A stretch of DNA of 64,000 nt. Source: Burkholderia pyrrocinia. GTDB taxonomy: Bacteria; Pseudomonadota; Gammaproteobacteria; Burkholderiales; Burkholderiaceae. The notes below the pieces were generated by a model. It searched no databases and was not told the origin of the DNA. It worked only from the letters and a program-made list of their open reading frames with translations. The translations under genes and the position numbers were made by a program. Shown here piece after piece: positions 1 through 8,286 of the stretch. Each line of letters starts with the position of its first letter. The first letter of the stretch is position 1. Where the stretch lies: positions 2,542,001 through 2,606,000 of the forward strand of contig NZ_CP094459.1 of NCBI RefSeq assembly GCF_022809715.1, given 5' to 3'.

Positions 1-174
1 GCGAACTCTTTCGATGAACTCCAGTTCGAGCTCGGCGTGGCCACGTGCTGCGGCAAGTGCGAGGAGTCCGTACGCGACCTCATGGCCGAGCAAGGCGTCT
101 GCGCGAGCCGGTGCGGTGTCGAGCATCACGCTCACCCGATCCCGGTCACGTTCTACGAACGCAAGGCCGCCTGA
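1..174 (+). CDS. bfd: Bacterioferritin-associated ferredoxin, 3' end only
   Basis: The first 57 codons of the window read in frame 1 as the C-terminal part of a small [2Fe-2S] protein ending at a TGA at 172-174. It carries the motif TCCGKCEESVRDL, the Cys-x2-Cys half of the Bfd cluster site. Bfd docks on bacterioferritin and passes electrons to the mineral core so that stored iron is released. The N-terminal Cys pair lies left of the window. The position just before tonB-exbB-exbD fits an iron-controlled neighbourhood; its promoter is outside the window. Identity rests on the motif, length and context, so it is good but not certain. Confidence 0.8.
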   Translation, partial: ANSFDELQFELGVATCCGKCEESVRDLMAEQGVCASRCGVEHHAHPIPVTFYERKAA

Positions 175-278
175 CCGGCGCCGAGTGTGCACATGCGGCC
201 CCGGCCGCATTTTTTGTTTTGACCGTCAGCAAGCCACCGTCTACGCGAGCCAGCGGCTTACCTGCCAAGGAGCCTGTG

Positions 279-341
279 ATGGAATTGCTGATCGGATTCG
301 TGACCACCGTTTGCATCTCGCTGCTGATCTTCCGCAAGTGA
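279..341 (+). CDS. Possible 20-residue membrane miniprotein between bfd and tonB
   Basis: A 21-codon ORF starts with ATG 279, six bases after a strong AAGGAG ribosome-binding site (267-272), and ends at TGA 339-341. The product MELLIGFVTTVCISLLIFRK is one hydrophobic helix with a basic C-terminus, the classic shape of a bacterial small membrane protein. Codon use matches the surrounding genes. I do not recognise a family. It could be a real small protein co-transcribed with bfd or tonB, or a chance ORF; the ribosome-binding site is the main argument for it. Confidence 0.45.
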   Translation: MELLIGFVTTVCISLLIFRK

Positions 342-392
342 TGCCGATTCACCCGCCGCGCCCCGGGTGCGACATCGTTCTTTCAAGCTAAC

Positions 393-1127
393 ATGCAGGC
401 TTCGCATTCCGCTCCTGCCGGCGTCTTGCCGGCTGCACCACGTATGAATCCCCGAGTGATCGTCGTCGCGGTCGGTGTGCTTGCCGCACACGCGGTCATG
501 CTGACTGCGGCCTGGCTGCATCGCAACACGCCGCCGCCGAAATCGGTCGAGGTCCAGACGATCACCGCGCAACTCATCACGCCGGCACCGATCGCCCAGC
601 AGGTCGCGGCCGAATCGATCCCGCAGCCCGCGCCGCCGAAGCCGGTGCCGCGCGTCAAGCCGAAGGTCGAGCCGAAGCCGGTGCCGAAAGCGGCAAAGCC
701 GACGCCTCAGCCGGTTACGCAATCGCCGGCCCCGTCGCCGACACCCGCTCCGGCAGCCGCCGATCCGACGCCCGCTCCGGCCGCGCCAGCTCCCGCAGCA
801 CCGGCCGCCGCGCCCGGCCCGGCTCGCGAGACGATGCAAGTCAGCGCGCCGAAGAACGTGCCGACGCTCCAATGCAACTTCGTGAAGCCTGACTACCCGT
901 CGATGTCGCGCCGCCGCGGCGAATCGGGTACGGCCTACGTTCACTTCGTCGTCGGCGTGACCGGCAAGATCGAAAGCATCGATCTGCAGAAGAGCAGCGG
1001 CTACCCGCGCCTCGACGATGCCGCACTCGACGCGATGCGTTCGACCACCTGCCGTCCGTACATCGAGAACGGCCAGGCGATCCGCGCCGCCCGCACACAG
1101 CCCTACAGCTTCGGGCTCACCGACTAA
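393..1127 (+). CDS. tonB: TonB energy transducer
   Basis: 244-residue TonB-family protein. It links the inner-membrane ExbB-ExbD motor to outer-membrane TonB-dependent receptors for siderophores, haem and similar substrates. Residues about 20-42 form the single N-terminal membrane anchor, about 60-145 are a Pro/Ala/Lys-rich spacer that spans the periplasm, and about 155-244 are the C-terminal TonB domain with the YPSMSRRRGESGTAYVHF pattern. It is followed 36 bp later by exbB and then exbD, so the three genes form one operon. The start is uncertain: ATG 393 gives a 17-residue cytoplasmic leader, while ATG 444 (MNPRVIVV) starts just before the helix; neither has a clear Shine-Dalgarno sequence. 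Confidence 0.92.
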   Translation: MQASHSAPAGVLPAAPRMNPRVIVVAVGVLAAHAVMLTAAWLHRNTPPPKSVEVQTITAQLITPAPIAQQVAAESIPQPAPPKPVPRVKPKVEPKPVPKAAKPTPQPVTQSPAPSPTPAPAAADPTPAPAAPAPAAPAAAPGPARETMQVSAPKNVPTLQCNFVKPDYPSMSRRRGESGTAYVHFVVGVTGKIESIDLQKSSGYPRLDDAALDAMRSTTCRPYIENGQAIRAARTQPYSFGLTD

Positions 1128-1163
1128 CCTGCCTCATCCGGAAGATTCAAAGGAAACAAAAAA

Positions 1164-1895
1164 ATGCAAAGCTACGGTATCGCGCACGTCTGGGCGCAAG
1201 GTGATTTCGTCACGCGCGCCATCGCGATCACGCTGCTCGTGATGTCGGTCCTGTCGTGGATCGTGATCGTCATCAAGGGCTGGAACGTGGTTCGCCTGAA
1301 CCGCCTCACGAAGAACGCCGAACAGGCGTTCTGGCATTCGGACAATTTCGACGACGGCGTCAAGAAGCTCGGCCTCGCCGCATCGACGCCGAACGACAAC
1401 CCGTTCCTCGCACTCGCGCTGTCGGGCAAGGAAGCCGCCGATCACCACCACCAGACGCAACCGCACCTGCACGATCGCATGGACGTGTCGGACTGGGTCA
1501 CGCGCTGCCTGAAAGACACGATGGACGAAGGCATCTCGCGCATGCAGAGCGGTCTCGCGATCCTCGCGTCGATCGGCAGCACGGCACCGTTCGTCGGCCT
1601 GTTCGGCACGGTCTGGGGTATCTACCACGCACTGCTCGCGATCGGCGCAACCGGCCAGACGTCGATCGACCAGGTCGCGGGCCCGGTCGGCGAATCGCTG
1701 ATCATGACGGCCTTCGGCCTGTTCGTCGCGATCCCGGCCGTGCTCGGCTACAACGCGCTGACCCGCGCGAACAAGGGTGTCGTCAGCAAGCTGCGCCGCT
1801 TCGCGCACGGCCTGCACGCGTACTTCGTGACGGGCGCGAGCCTCGCATCGTCGTCGACGCGCGACGGCCTGCGTCTCGCGACGCGCGCCAGCTGA
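1164..1895 (+). CDS. exbB: TonB-system biopolymer transport protein ExbB
   Basis: 243-residue MotA/TolQ/ExbB-family proton channel subunit of the inner membrane. Three hydrophobic helices are visible at about residues 13-37, 130-155 and 172-197; the last two carry the conserved GLFGTVWGIYHAL and TAFGLFVAIPAV patterns that form the proton path with ExbD. It powers TonB. It lies between tonB and exbD (13 bp gap) in one operon. An AAAGGAAA ribosome-binding site precedes ATG 1164. Its TolQ paralogue would sit beside tolR and tolA; the tonB neighbour argues for ExbB. Confidence 0.93.
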   Translation: MQSYGIAHVWAQGDFVTRAIAITLLVMSVLSWIVIVIKGWNVVRLNRLTKNAEQAFWHSDNFDDGVKKLGLAASTPNDNPFLALALSGKEAADHHHQTQPHLHDRMDVSDWVTRCLKDTMDEGISRMQSGLAILASIGSTAPFVGLFGTVWGIYHALLAIGATGQTSIDQVAGPVGESLIMTAFGLFVAIPAVLGYNALTRANKGVVSKLRRFAHGLHAYFVTGASLASSSTRDGLRLATRAS

Positions 1896-1908
1896 GGCGA
1901 GGTGAACC

Positions 1909-2337
1909 ATGGCAATGAACACCGGTTTCAGCGACGATGACGACGATGCCGTGATGAGCGAGATCAACATGACGCCGCTCGTCGACGTCATGCTCGTACT
2001 CCTTATCATTTTTCTCGTGACGATCCCGGCGATGCAGCATGCGGTGAAGATCGACCTGCCGCACGCCAGCAGCCAGCCCGTCGACGAAAAGCCGCAGACG
2101 GTCGACGTCGCGATCCAGGGCGACGGCACGATCCTGTGGGACGACCACACCGTCACGCGCGAACAGTTGCAGGCACGCATCGCGGAAGCGGCGAAACGCA
2201 CGCCGCAGCCAGAGTTGCACCTGCGTGCGGACCGCAAGGTTGCATACGAGCATGTGGCCGAAGTGATGTCGGATGCGCAGGCCGGCGGCCTGACGAAGCT
2301 CGGCTTCGTGACGGAGCCGGGCGCGAAAGCGAAGTAA
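1909..2337 (+). CDS. exbD: TonB-system biopolymer transport protein ExbD
   Basis: 142-residue ExbD/TolR-family protein: short acidic cytoplasmic N-terminus (five Asp in a row), one membrane helix at about 24-42 and a periplasmic domain. Asp26 in PLVDVML is the essential proton-carrying residue of the family. It works with ExbB as the stator that drives TonB. Last gene of tonB-exbB-exbD; a Rho-independent terminator follows at 2422-2455. A GAGGTGAACC ribosome-binding site precedes ATG 1909. Confidence 0.93.
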   Translation: MAMNTGFSDDDDDAVMSEINMTPLVDVMLVLLIIFLVTIPAMQHAVKIDLPHASSQPVDEKPQTVDVAIQGDGTILWDDHTVTREQLQARIAEAAKRTPQPELHLRADRKVAYEHVAEVMSDAQAGGLTKLGFVTEPGAKAK

Positions 2338-2386
2338 CGCACGCGCGTTTCGCACCTTGCGGGGTGCACCTCGCCGGCCGCCGCCC

Positions 2387-2707
2387 CTAACCGGGCGTAC
2401 CTCGCCGGCCGCCCCCAAAGTAAAAGGCCTTCATCGCCAGATGAAGGCCTTTTTTCATGCGCACGCGGGCGCCTTCGGGCGGCGGGCTCTTCGGCGGTAT
2501 CGGTTGCGCCTCGAGCAACGCAAATGCGGCTACCGTGGTCTGCACGGACTGCGCGTTCTGCCCTATCTGGCTCGCAATATATGCGGCCACCTGATTTCGC
2601 TCAGAAACTTCCTTCACGAAATGGGATTTCAATATAGGCCCGCCCGCCCGTGCATTCAAGGTTCCGGCGATTGAAACTTGCGATTGCCGGCGACGCTTCA
2701 ATGACAA
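2387..2707 (-). CDS. Weak ORF in the gap between exbD and the LysR gene
   Basis: This 400-bp gap (2338-2737) is lower in GC than its surroundings. It holds the exbD terminator and one minus-strand ORF of 106 codons with no recognised family. The middle of the translation (VSERNQVAAYIASQIGQNAQ) looks protein-like, but the C-terminal third reads through the terminator hairpin, which is unusual for a real gene. There is no clear ribosome-binding site. It may be a decayed or short gene whose true end lies before the hairpin, or not a gene. Confidence 0.18.
   Translation of the reverse strand: MSLKRRRQSQVSIAGTLNARAGGPILKSHFVKEVSERNQVAAYIASQIGQNAQSVQTTVAAFALLEAQPIPPKSPPPEGARVRMKKGLHLAMKAFYFGGGRRGTPG
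2422..2455 (+). terminator. Rho-independent terminator after exbD
   Basis: An AAAAGGCCTTCAT arm and an ATGAAGGCCTTTTTT arm around a 6-base loop form a perfect hairpin with A and T runs on both sides. It lies about 85 bp after the exbD stop and would end the tonB-exbB-exbD transcript. It could also work on the other strand. Confidence 0.85.
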
Positions 2708-2737
2708 AACAAATTTGCCTCGTCGTGCGCGTCGTGT

Positions 2738-3712
2738 TCAGGTCGCCGAAGCATCGGCCGCTGCTTCGTTCTTTTCGCGCTCAGGGCAACCCGGCTCCTT
2801 GTAGGCGCCGTGATCGAGCTTCTCGACCAGGTAGTCGACGAATGCACGCACCGCGGGCGGCATCCCCTGCCGCGACACGAACACCGCATACAGTTGCGGC
2901 ACCGGCAGCGTCCAGCCCGGCATCACGGGCGACAGTTGGCCCGCACGCAGCGCGTTGCCGTACATCATCTCCGGCAGCGCCGCGATGCCGAGGCCGTCGA
3001 GCACGGCCTCGCGGATCGTCATCAGGTCGGCCGTCACGAGCCGCGGGTCGTGCTCGTGCACATGACGCGTACCGTCCGGCGCGATCAGGTTGAACACATG
3101 CCGCCCGTCGACGCTCGGCGTATCGAGCGTCTCGAAGTAAGTCAGGTCGTCCGGCACCAGCGGCGGCGCATTCTGGCTCAGCAGGCTCGGCGCGCCGACC
3201 AGCATCTGCTCAGTGCGCCACAGCGGCCGCACGACGATGTTGGCGTTCTGCGGCGGTTCCGAGCGAACTCGCAGCGCGACGTCGACCGAATCTTCGAACA
3301 GGTCGATCACGCGGTTCGTCACGCGGACGTGTACCTTCACCTCGGGATAACGACGCAGGAATTCGGGCAGGATGCGCGACAACATCGTCTGCGACAGCGT
3401 GACGGGCACGCTGACCCGCACCGAGCCGCGCGGCGACGCGCGCAGCTGCTGCACCGCGTTCATCGCGGCCTGCGCTTCGGCGAGCATCGCCTGGCAATGC
3501 TGGTAGAACAGTTCCCCCGCCTCGGTCAGCGCGAGCTTGCGCGTCGAGCGCTGCAGCAGGCGCACGCCGAGCGCCGCCTCGAGCTCGGTCAGGCGCCGCG
3601 ACAGGCGCGATTTCGAGATGCCCAGCACGCGCTCCGCAGCCGAGAAACCGCCATGTTCGACAACCTGCGAAAAGTACATCAGGTCGTTCAGGTTATGCGC
3701 ATCGATATTCAT
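2738..3712 (-). CDS. LysR-family transcriptional regulator next to pirin
   Basis: 324-residue LysR-type regulator. Residues about 8-66 hold the winged helix-turn-helix (FSAAERVLGISKSRLSRRL), and about 92-300 the periplasmic-binding-like effector domain. It belongs to the large group with the LTEAGELFYQHC linker typical of quinone- or aromatics-responsive regulators. It is divergent from the pirin gene at 3835, which is a recurrent pairing in proteobacteria; LysR proteins usually control the divergent neighbour. The intergenic region carries two near-identical palindromes (3782-3810) that may be its operator. GGAA lies 8 bases before ATG 3712. The inducer cannot be read from sequence. Confidence 0.9.
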   Translation of the reverse strand: MNIDAHNLNDLMYFSQVVEHGGFSAAERVLGISKSRLSRRLTELEAALGVRLLQRSTRKLALTEAGELFYQHCQAMLAEAQAAMNAVQQLRASPRGSVRVSVPVTLSQTMLSRILPEFLRRYPEVKVHVRVTNRVIDLFEDSVDVALRVRSEPPQNANIVVRPLWRTEQMLVGAPSLLSQNAPPLVPDDLTYFETLDTPSVDGRHVFNLIAPDGTRHVHEHDPRLVTADLMTIREAVLDGLGIAALPEMMYGNALRAGQLSPVMPGWTLPVPQLYAVFVSRQGMPPAVRAFVDYLVEKLDHGAYKEPGCPEREKNEAAADASAT

Positions 3713-3781
3713 GTCATCGTTCCAATTTCAGAACAATCCATTGCGAACCGCCGCAAATCGAACGGTTAAACGCCCAATATA

Positions 3782-3810
3782 ATAGCGCTATGTTTCAAAA
3801 ATAACGCTAT
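3782..3810. promoter_or_regulatory. Candidate operator between lysR and pirin
   Basis: Two 10-bp elements, ATAGCGCTAT (3782-3791, a perfect palindrome) and ATAACGCTAT (3801-3810, one base different), lie 19 bp apart centre to centre, about two helical turns, in the 122-bp divergent region. They are AT-rich compared with the genes on each side. LysR regulators commonly bind paired sites in such a region; the assignment is inference. Confidence 0.45.
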
Positions 3811-3834
3811 TCCGATGATTTCGAGGGCTTCCGC

Positions 3835-4707
3835 ATGACGACCGCTCGCTCGCTTGACCGCACCTACCCCGCGCTTCGCACGACCGAAGGCGGCGGCTTC
3901 GTGGTTCACCGCCCGTTCCCCACCCGGCTGCTGATGGATTTCGATCCGTTCCTGCTGCTCGACGAAATGGGCCCCGTCGACTACGCCCCCGGCGAAGCCG
4001 TGGGCGCGCCCGACCATCCGCATCGCGGCTTCGAAACCGTGACCTACGCACTCGACGGGCGCTTCCGCCATCGCGACTCGTCCGGCCATGCCGGCACGCT
4101 CGGCCCCGGCGACGTGCAGTGGATGACGGCCGGCTCAGGCGTCGTGCACAGCGAGATGCCCGACCCGGCGTTCGCGCAGGCGGGCGGCCGCTCCCACGGC
4201 TTCCAGCTATGGGTCAACCTGCCGCGCCGCGACAAGATGATCGCGCCGCGCTATCAGGAGATCCCCGCCGACCGCATTCCGAGCGCGACGTCGCCGGACG
4301 GCCGCGCACGCGTGCGCGTCATCGCCGGCGAAGCGTTCGGCGTCCGTGCCGCGATCGAGACGCGCACGCCGATCCTCTACCAGCATTTCACGCTGGAACC
4401 GGGCGCGACGGTCACGCAGCCCGTGCCGGCCGGCTATCGCGTGTTTGCCTATCCGATCGACGGAACGGGCCTCTACGGGCCCGACAGGCAGGCTGTCGAT
4501 GCACGGCACATGATCGTATACGGCGACGACGGCGACACGGTCACGTTCGCCGCCGGCGACACGCCGCTCGACCTGCTGCTGATCGGCGGCGTGCCGCTCA
4601 ACGAGCCGATCGTCCGCTACGGCCCGTTCGTGATGAATACCGAGGAAGAGATCCGGCAGGCCGTCGTCGACTACCAGACCGGCCGCATGGGCCGCATCGA
4701 AGCCTGA
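3835..4707 (+). CDS. Pirin-family protein (iron-binding bicupin)
   Basis: 290 residues, usual pirin length, with two cupin domains. The metal ligands of the N-terminal cupin are present as His61, His63 (APDHPHRGFETVTY), His105 and Glu107 (SGVVHSEMP). Pirins bind non-haem iron; some bacterial ones show quercetin 2,3-dioxygenase activity and others act as redox-sensing cofactors, so the exact role is unknown. GAGGG lies 8 bases before ATG 3835. The divergent LysR gene probably controls it. Confidence 0.9.
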   Translation: MTTARSLDRTYPALRTTEGGGFVVHRPFPTRLLMDFDPFLLLDEMGPVDYAPGEAVGAPDHPHRGFETVTYALDGRFRHRDSSGHAGTLGPGDVQWMTAGSGVVHSEMPDPAFAQAGGRSHGFQLWVNLPRRDKMIAPRYQEIPADRIPSATSPDGRARVRVIAGEAFGVRAAIETRTPILYQHFTLEPGATVTQPVPAGYRVFAYPIDGTGLYGPDRQAVDARHMIVYGDDGDTVTFAAGDTPLDLLLIGGVPLNEPIVRYGPFVMNTEEEIRQAVVDYQTGRMGRIEA

Positions 4708-4807
4708 CGCCCGATCGGGGGCGGCGGGTGCCGCGAAACGGATGGTTTTGCGTCACAATAACTTCTTGAACCATGTGGCCGCCCACCACCAGAAGGAATC
4801 CGTACCC

Positions 4808-5290
4808 TTGAACTTCGAACACCTGATCCAGATCAACTCCGATGATCCGGCCGTGCCGACCCTCACCCGCGACCAGCTCTGGGAAGGCCTCGTGCTGCGC
4901 GCCGAACAGCCGCAGCTGTTCGTGCTCGGCCTCGATAGCTGCGTCGTCCACGAACGGACGGAAACGACGCTCGAACGCGAACTGCACTACGGCCACGCGA
5001 CCGTACGCGACCACGTCACGTTCACGCCGAACCAGCAGGTCCGCTACGACATCCGCGCGGCCGATGGCGAGATCGGCGGCTCGCTGACGATGACGATCGA
5101 GGAGCGCGAAGACCACGAGCTGTTCCTGCGTTTCGAATACCGCACGACGCTGACCGTCTCGGACGACAGCGAAGAAGCACGGCAGACGCACGGAATCGTC
5201 AAGGAAGCGTACCGCACGTCGGATATCGACACGGTCCGCCTGATCCGTGAATACGCACAGGGCCGCAAGGACCCCGATCCGCTGCACTGA
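4808..5290 (+). CDS. SRPBCC (DUF1857, AtaL-like) protein
   Basis: About 160 residues when started at TTG 4808, which sits 9 bases after AGAAGGAA; the longer frame from 4742 has no ribosome-binding site and an atypical leader. The sequence NFEHLIQINSDDP followed by the LTRDQLWEGL pattern matches the DUF1857/AtaL-like branch of the START/SRPBCC fold, a small hydrophobic-cavity family often linked to polyketide or lipid binding. No catalytic function is known to me for the bacterial members. It is 100 bp after pirin on the same strand and could be co-transcribed. Confidence 0.75.
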   Translation: MNFEHLIQINSDDPAVPTLTRDQLWEGLVLRAEQPQLFVLGLDSCVVHERTETTLERELHYGHATVRDHVTFTPNQQVRYDIRAADGEIGGSLTMTIEEREDHELFLRFEYRTTLTVSDDSEEARQTHGIVKEAYRTSDIDTVRLIREYAQGRKDPDPLH

Positions 5291-5369
5291 ACCCGGTGGC
5301 GGCCTGCGGGCCGCCCTTTGATTCAAACTATCAAGCCCACCACTTCGATCGATAAAGAGTTTTTGTAAA

Positions 5370-5384
5370 TGGGAATAGTTATCA
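5370..5384 (+). promoter_or_regulatory. Fur-box-like site upstream of hemP
   Basis: TGGGAATAGTTATCA matches the 7-1-7 Fur pattern TGATAAT-n-ATTATCA at 11 of 14 arm positions and lies 44 bp before hemP, in a locally AT-rich stretch. It suggests iron repression of hemP. Sequence match only. Confidence 0.6.
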
Positions 5385-5427
5385 TTTAGAATTCATTCCA
5401 TCGTATCGACAGTCACCGATCAACCGA

Positions 5428-5673
5428 ATGACCGACACCATGCGCCCGACCACGCTGACCTTGCGCCGCACGACCGGCACCGCAGGCAGCAGCCGTCAAA
5501 AGACGGCAGCGGTCACGACGCCGGCGAAGCCCGCCGGCAACCGCGATGCAGGCACGCGGGTCGTCAGCAGCGATGCGCTGCTGCAAGGCCACAGCCACAT
5601 CAGCATCGCGCATAACGGAGAGACCTATCAGTTGCGTGCCACACGGCTCGGCAAACTGATCCTGACGAAGTAA
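5428..5673 (+). CDS. hemP: Haemin uptake protein HemP/HmuP family
   Basis: 81-residue protein whose last 37 residues (ALLQGHSHISIAHNGETYQL and following RATRLGKLILTK) are the HemP domain. The first 40 residues are Thr/Arg/Lys-rich and probably disordered. HemP/HmuP proteins support expression of haem receptor genes in rhizobia and Burkholderia. Here there is no haem receptor beside it; it is a single gene with its own Fur-like site and a downstream terminator shared with ftrD. ATG 5428 is chosen; an internal ATG at 5440 is also possible. Confidence 0.85.
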   Translation: MTDTMRPTTLTLRRTTGTAGSSRQKTAAVTTPAKPAGNRDAGTRVVSSDALLQGHSHISIAHNGETYQLRATRLGKLILTK

Positions 5674-5825
5674 CGACCGAGTATTGTGGGGACCACCTCC
5701 CTGAGAGGTGTTGGGCATTAGCCAGCGTAACGGCTTGCACGCGAGATCTAGACCCCTTCGTGCAAACACACTCAAGCAGCCGTTGCAGCAAGCCAAGCCA
5801 CTTTTTGGTTCTCGCACAAGGAAGA

Positions 5826-5862
5826 AAAAAAGCGACACGTCGAACGACGTGTCGCTTTTTTG
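5826..5862. terminator. Bidirectional terminator between hemP and ftrD; rest of gap empty
   Basis: AAAAAAAGCGACACGTCG pairs with CGACGTGTCGCTTTTTT over a short loop, with an A run on the left and a T run on the right, so it can stop transcripts from both sides. It separates the convergent hemP and ftrABCD units. In the rest of the 318-bp gap (5674-5991) I see only a small hairpin (5694-5710) and no supported gene. Confidence 0.85.
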
Positions 5863-5991
5863 TTTGAGCGACCAATGCGTGAAGCTAGTCGCCCACGTTC
5901 GTTGTCGCTCAATGCATGCCGAAAGCTGAACCGCGCTTGTTTCCTCGCGGCTTCGCACCACAGCCGAAGCCGCAGCCGCACACGAGCCGCT

Positions 5992-7389
5992 TCAGAACCC
6001 CCAGAACATCAACCACCATGCGCTGTCGACGACCGCAAGCCCGACGGCGAACCACGCGAATGCCGCGAGCCGGCGCGGCCACGCCGCATAACGCCCGGTC
6101 ACTTTCCACGCGAGCCACGCACTCCATGCGTTGGCCCCGACCAGGATCGCGATGCGCACGTCGGTCGCCCAGCCGAGCGGCACGTGTTCGGCGCGCAGCA
6201 ACGACAACGTCGTTGCCGACAGCCCGAGGAACACGCCCGCGCCCGCGATCGGGATCAGCGCCTGCGCGAGGTGATGCAGCCGCACGCGATCGAAGCGGCC
6301 GAGCATCAGCGTGGCGCCGGCCAGCAGCACCAGCAGCGCCGTGCCGTACACGAGCCCCGTGCCGACGATATAGCTGACGATCAGCCCGCCGTCGAGCCAG
6401 GAGAACACGTCGTTGCGATCCGGATAATGCGTGAGCAGGAACCAAGGCGCGTTGGTTTCGAGCGGCCAGGTGATGTCACGGTCGATCAGCCAGCCCGCGA
6501 GCCATTGCTTGATCTGCACGAACCACGGACTGACGGTCCAGTGGAACGCGCCGATCGCAACGCCGAGCAGGCCGTACAGGATCAGCGCGGTATCCCACGG
6601 GTTCGCCTGTTGCGCGCCGAGGTTCACGACCTCGTCGGACGGCGAGCGCGACGACAGCGAGATCGCGTCGCGGTGCCCGCTGCAGCGGCCGCACATATGG
6701 CACGCCGCGGCGCCCTTCATGCTGCGCAACGGCACGAGCGGCGCGCAGTTGATCGGAATCACGCGATGGCCATGCTCGCCATTCTTGTACGAACGGCGCC
6801 ATGCATCCTCGTCGACCTTGTAGCGCATCGGCGCGAGCCGCGCGAGCAGCCCGAATACGCCGTTGACCGGGCACAGGTACTTGCACCACACGCGCTTCTC
6901 GCGGCCGTACAGCACGCCGATCACGATCGCGCCGACGGTCGAGCCGCCGAGCACGAACAGCACCGCGAGCGGGTACTGGTACACGCTCACCATCTGCCCG
7001 TAGATCGTCGTGATCCCGAACGCGACAAACGGCCAGCCGCCCCACCGAATCCAGCGCGGAATCGAGCCGCCGCGGCCGAACTTGCTCGCGTATTCGGTGA
7101 GTGCACCTTCCGGGCACAGCACGCCGCACCAGACGCGGCCGAGCATCACCATCGACAGCAGCACGAACGGCCACCAGATGCCCCAGAACGCGAATTGCGC
7201 GATCAGCGTCAGGTTGTTCCACAGATGCGCGGAATCGTCCGGCAGCGGCAACACCGCCGGCACGATGATCAGGAACGCGTAGACGGCGACGACGCCCCAC
7301 TGGATGCCGCGGATCAGCGCACCGTGGCGCTGCATCCACTGGCCGGCCTGCGCGAGCCAGCCCGGCTTGGCTGCGGCGACAACGCTCAT
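5992..7389 (-). CDS. ftrD: FtrD-type membrane polyferredoxin of ferrous iron uptake
   Basis: 465-residue inner-membrane protein of the NapH/RdxH/FixG-like ferredoxin group. Several hydrophobic helices are interrupted by Cys motifs: WCGVLCPEG and WCKYLCPVNG in the first half and ACHMCGRCSG near residue 230. In the FtrABCD model it accepts electrons linked to iron oxidation by the partner proteins. It overlaps ftrC by 4 bp (ATGA), showing translational coupling. The C-terminal half is an additional membrane section with 5-6 predicted helices. Last gene of the ftrABCD operon. Role is by family and gene order. Confidence 0.85.
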   Translation of the reverse strand: MSVVAAAKPGWLAQAGQWMQRHGALIRGIQWGVVAVYAFLIIVPAVLPLPDDSAHLWNNLTLIAQFAFWGIWWPFVLLSMVMLGRVWCGVLCPEGALTEYASKFGRGGSIPRWIRWGGWPFVAFGITTIYGQMVSVYQYPLAVLFVLGGSTVGAIVIGVLYGREKRVWCKYLCPVNGVFGLLARLAPMRYKVDEDAWRRSYKNGEHGHRVIPINCAPLVPLRSMKGAAACHMCGRCSGHRDAISLSSRSPSDEVVNLGAQQANPWDTALILYGLLGVAIGAFHWTVSPWFVQIKQWLAGWLIDRDITWPLETNAPWFLLTHYPDRNDVFSWLDGGLIVSYIVGTGLVYGTALLVLLAGATLMLGRFDRVRLHHLAQALIPIAGAGVFLGLSATTLSLLRAEHVPLGWATDVRIAILVGANAWSAWLAWKVTGRYAAWPRRLAAFAWFAVGLAVVDSAWWLMFWGF

Positions 7390-8228
7390 GCCGCGCGGCC
7401 TGCTGCAACGGCCGGACGACGGCTCGCGCGCTTCATCAGCAGCCAGACAACCGCCCAGTACACCGCATAGGCGACCAGGTTGGTCAGTGCCGGGTGCGCG
7501 CGATAGCCGGTGAGCGTCGCGACGAGCGAGCCGAACGTGCCCGAATCATCGAGGATCGCGGACGTGTCCCACACCTGCGAGATGCCGAGCGGCAGGATTT
7601 CCTTGTCGATCAGCTTGTCGACGCCGGTCTGGAACAGGCCCGCGCCGAGGAACAGCAGCATCACTTCGGTGACGCGGAAGAAATGCCGCCACGAGAAGTA
7701 CTTGCCGCCGAGCTGCAACAGATAGAACGTGAGGAACGCGAGACCGAGGCCGATCACGACCGCGAGCATCTGGCTGCCGTCGACGTGGCCCGACTGGCCG
7801 AAACCGAGGCCGTACAGGAAGATCACCGTCTCGCTGCCTTCGCGCGCGATCGCAAGCGCGACCAGCACGGCGACGCCCCACCAGTTCGAATCGCGCGTGC
7901 TCTGCTGCAGCGATTGCTCCATGTCGCGCTTCAGCGTGCGCCCGTGCCGGCGCATCCACAGCACCATCTGCACGATCAGCACGCATGCGATCAGCACCAT
8001 CGCGGTCTGGAAGTAGTCCTGCGCGTCGCCGGACAGCACTTCGGTGAAACCGACCAGCGCGGCACCAAGGCCGACCGCCATCAGCAAGCCGACGCCGACG
8101 CCGGCCCAGAGAAAAGGCAGGCCGCGGCGCGCGTCGTCGTCGCCGTTTTTCAGCCATGCATAGAGAATGCCGACGACGAGCAGCGCTTCGACGCTCTCCC
8201 GCCAGACGATGAACAAGATCTGACCCAT
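7386..8228 (-). CDS. ftrC: FTR1-family high-affinity iron permease FtrC
   Basis: 280-residue seven-helix permease of the EfeU/FTR1 family. The two iron-binding REXXE motifs are intact: RESVE at residues 10-14 and REGSE at 129-133. It moves iron across the inner membrane after oxidation in the periplasm. A strong AGGAGG site precedes ATG 8228. Coupled to ftrD by a 4-bp overlap and 58 bp after ftrB. Confidence 0.92.
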   Translation of the reverse strand: MGQILFIVWRESVEALLVVGILYAWLKNGDDDARRGLPFLWAGVGVGLLMAVGLGAALVGFTEVLSGDAQDYFQTAMVLIACVLIVQMVLWMRRHGRTLKRDMEQSLQQSTRDSNWWGVAVLVALAIAREGSETVIFLYGLGFGQSGHVDGSQMLAVVIGLGLAFLTFYLLQLGGKYFSWRHFFRVTEVMLLFLGAGLFQTGVDKLIDKEILPLGISQVWDTSAILDDSGTFGSLVATLTGYRAHPALTNLVAYAVYWAVVWLLMKRASRRPAVAAGRAA

Positions 8229-8286
8229 CGATACCTCCTGACGCGCGAAGCAACGGACTGGTATGCCCGCGCGCAGATAAAACGCG

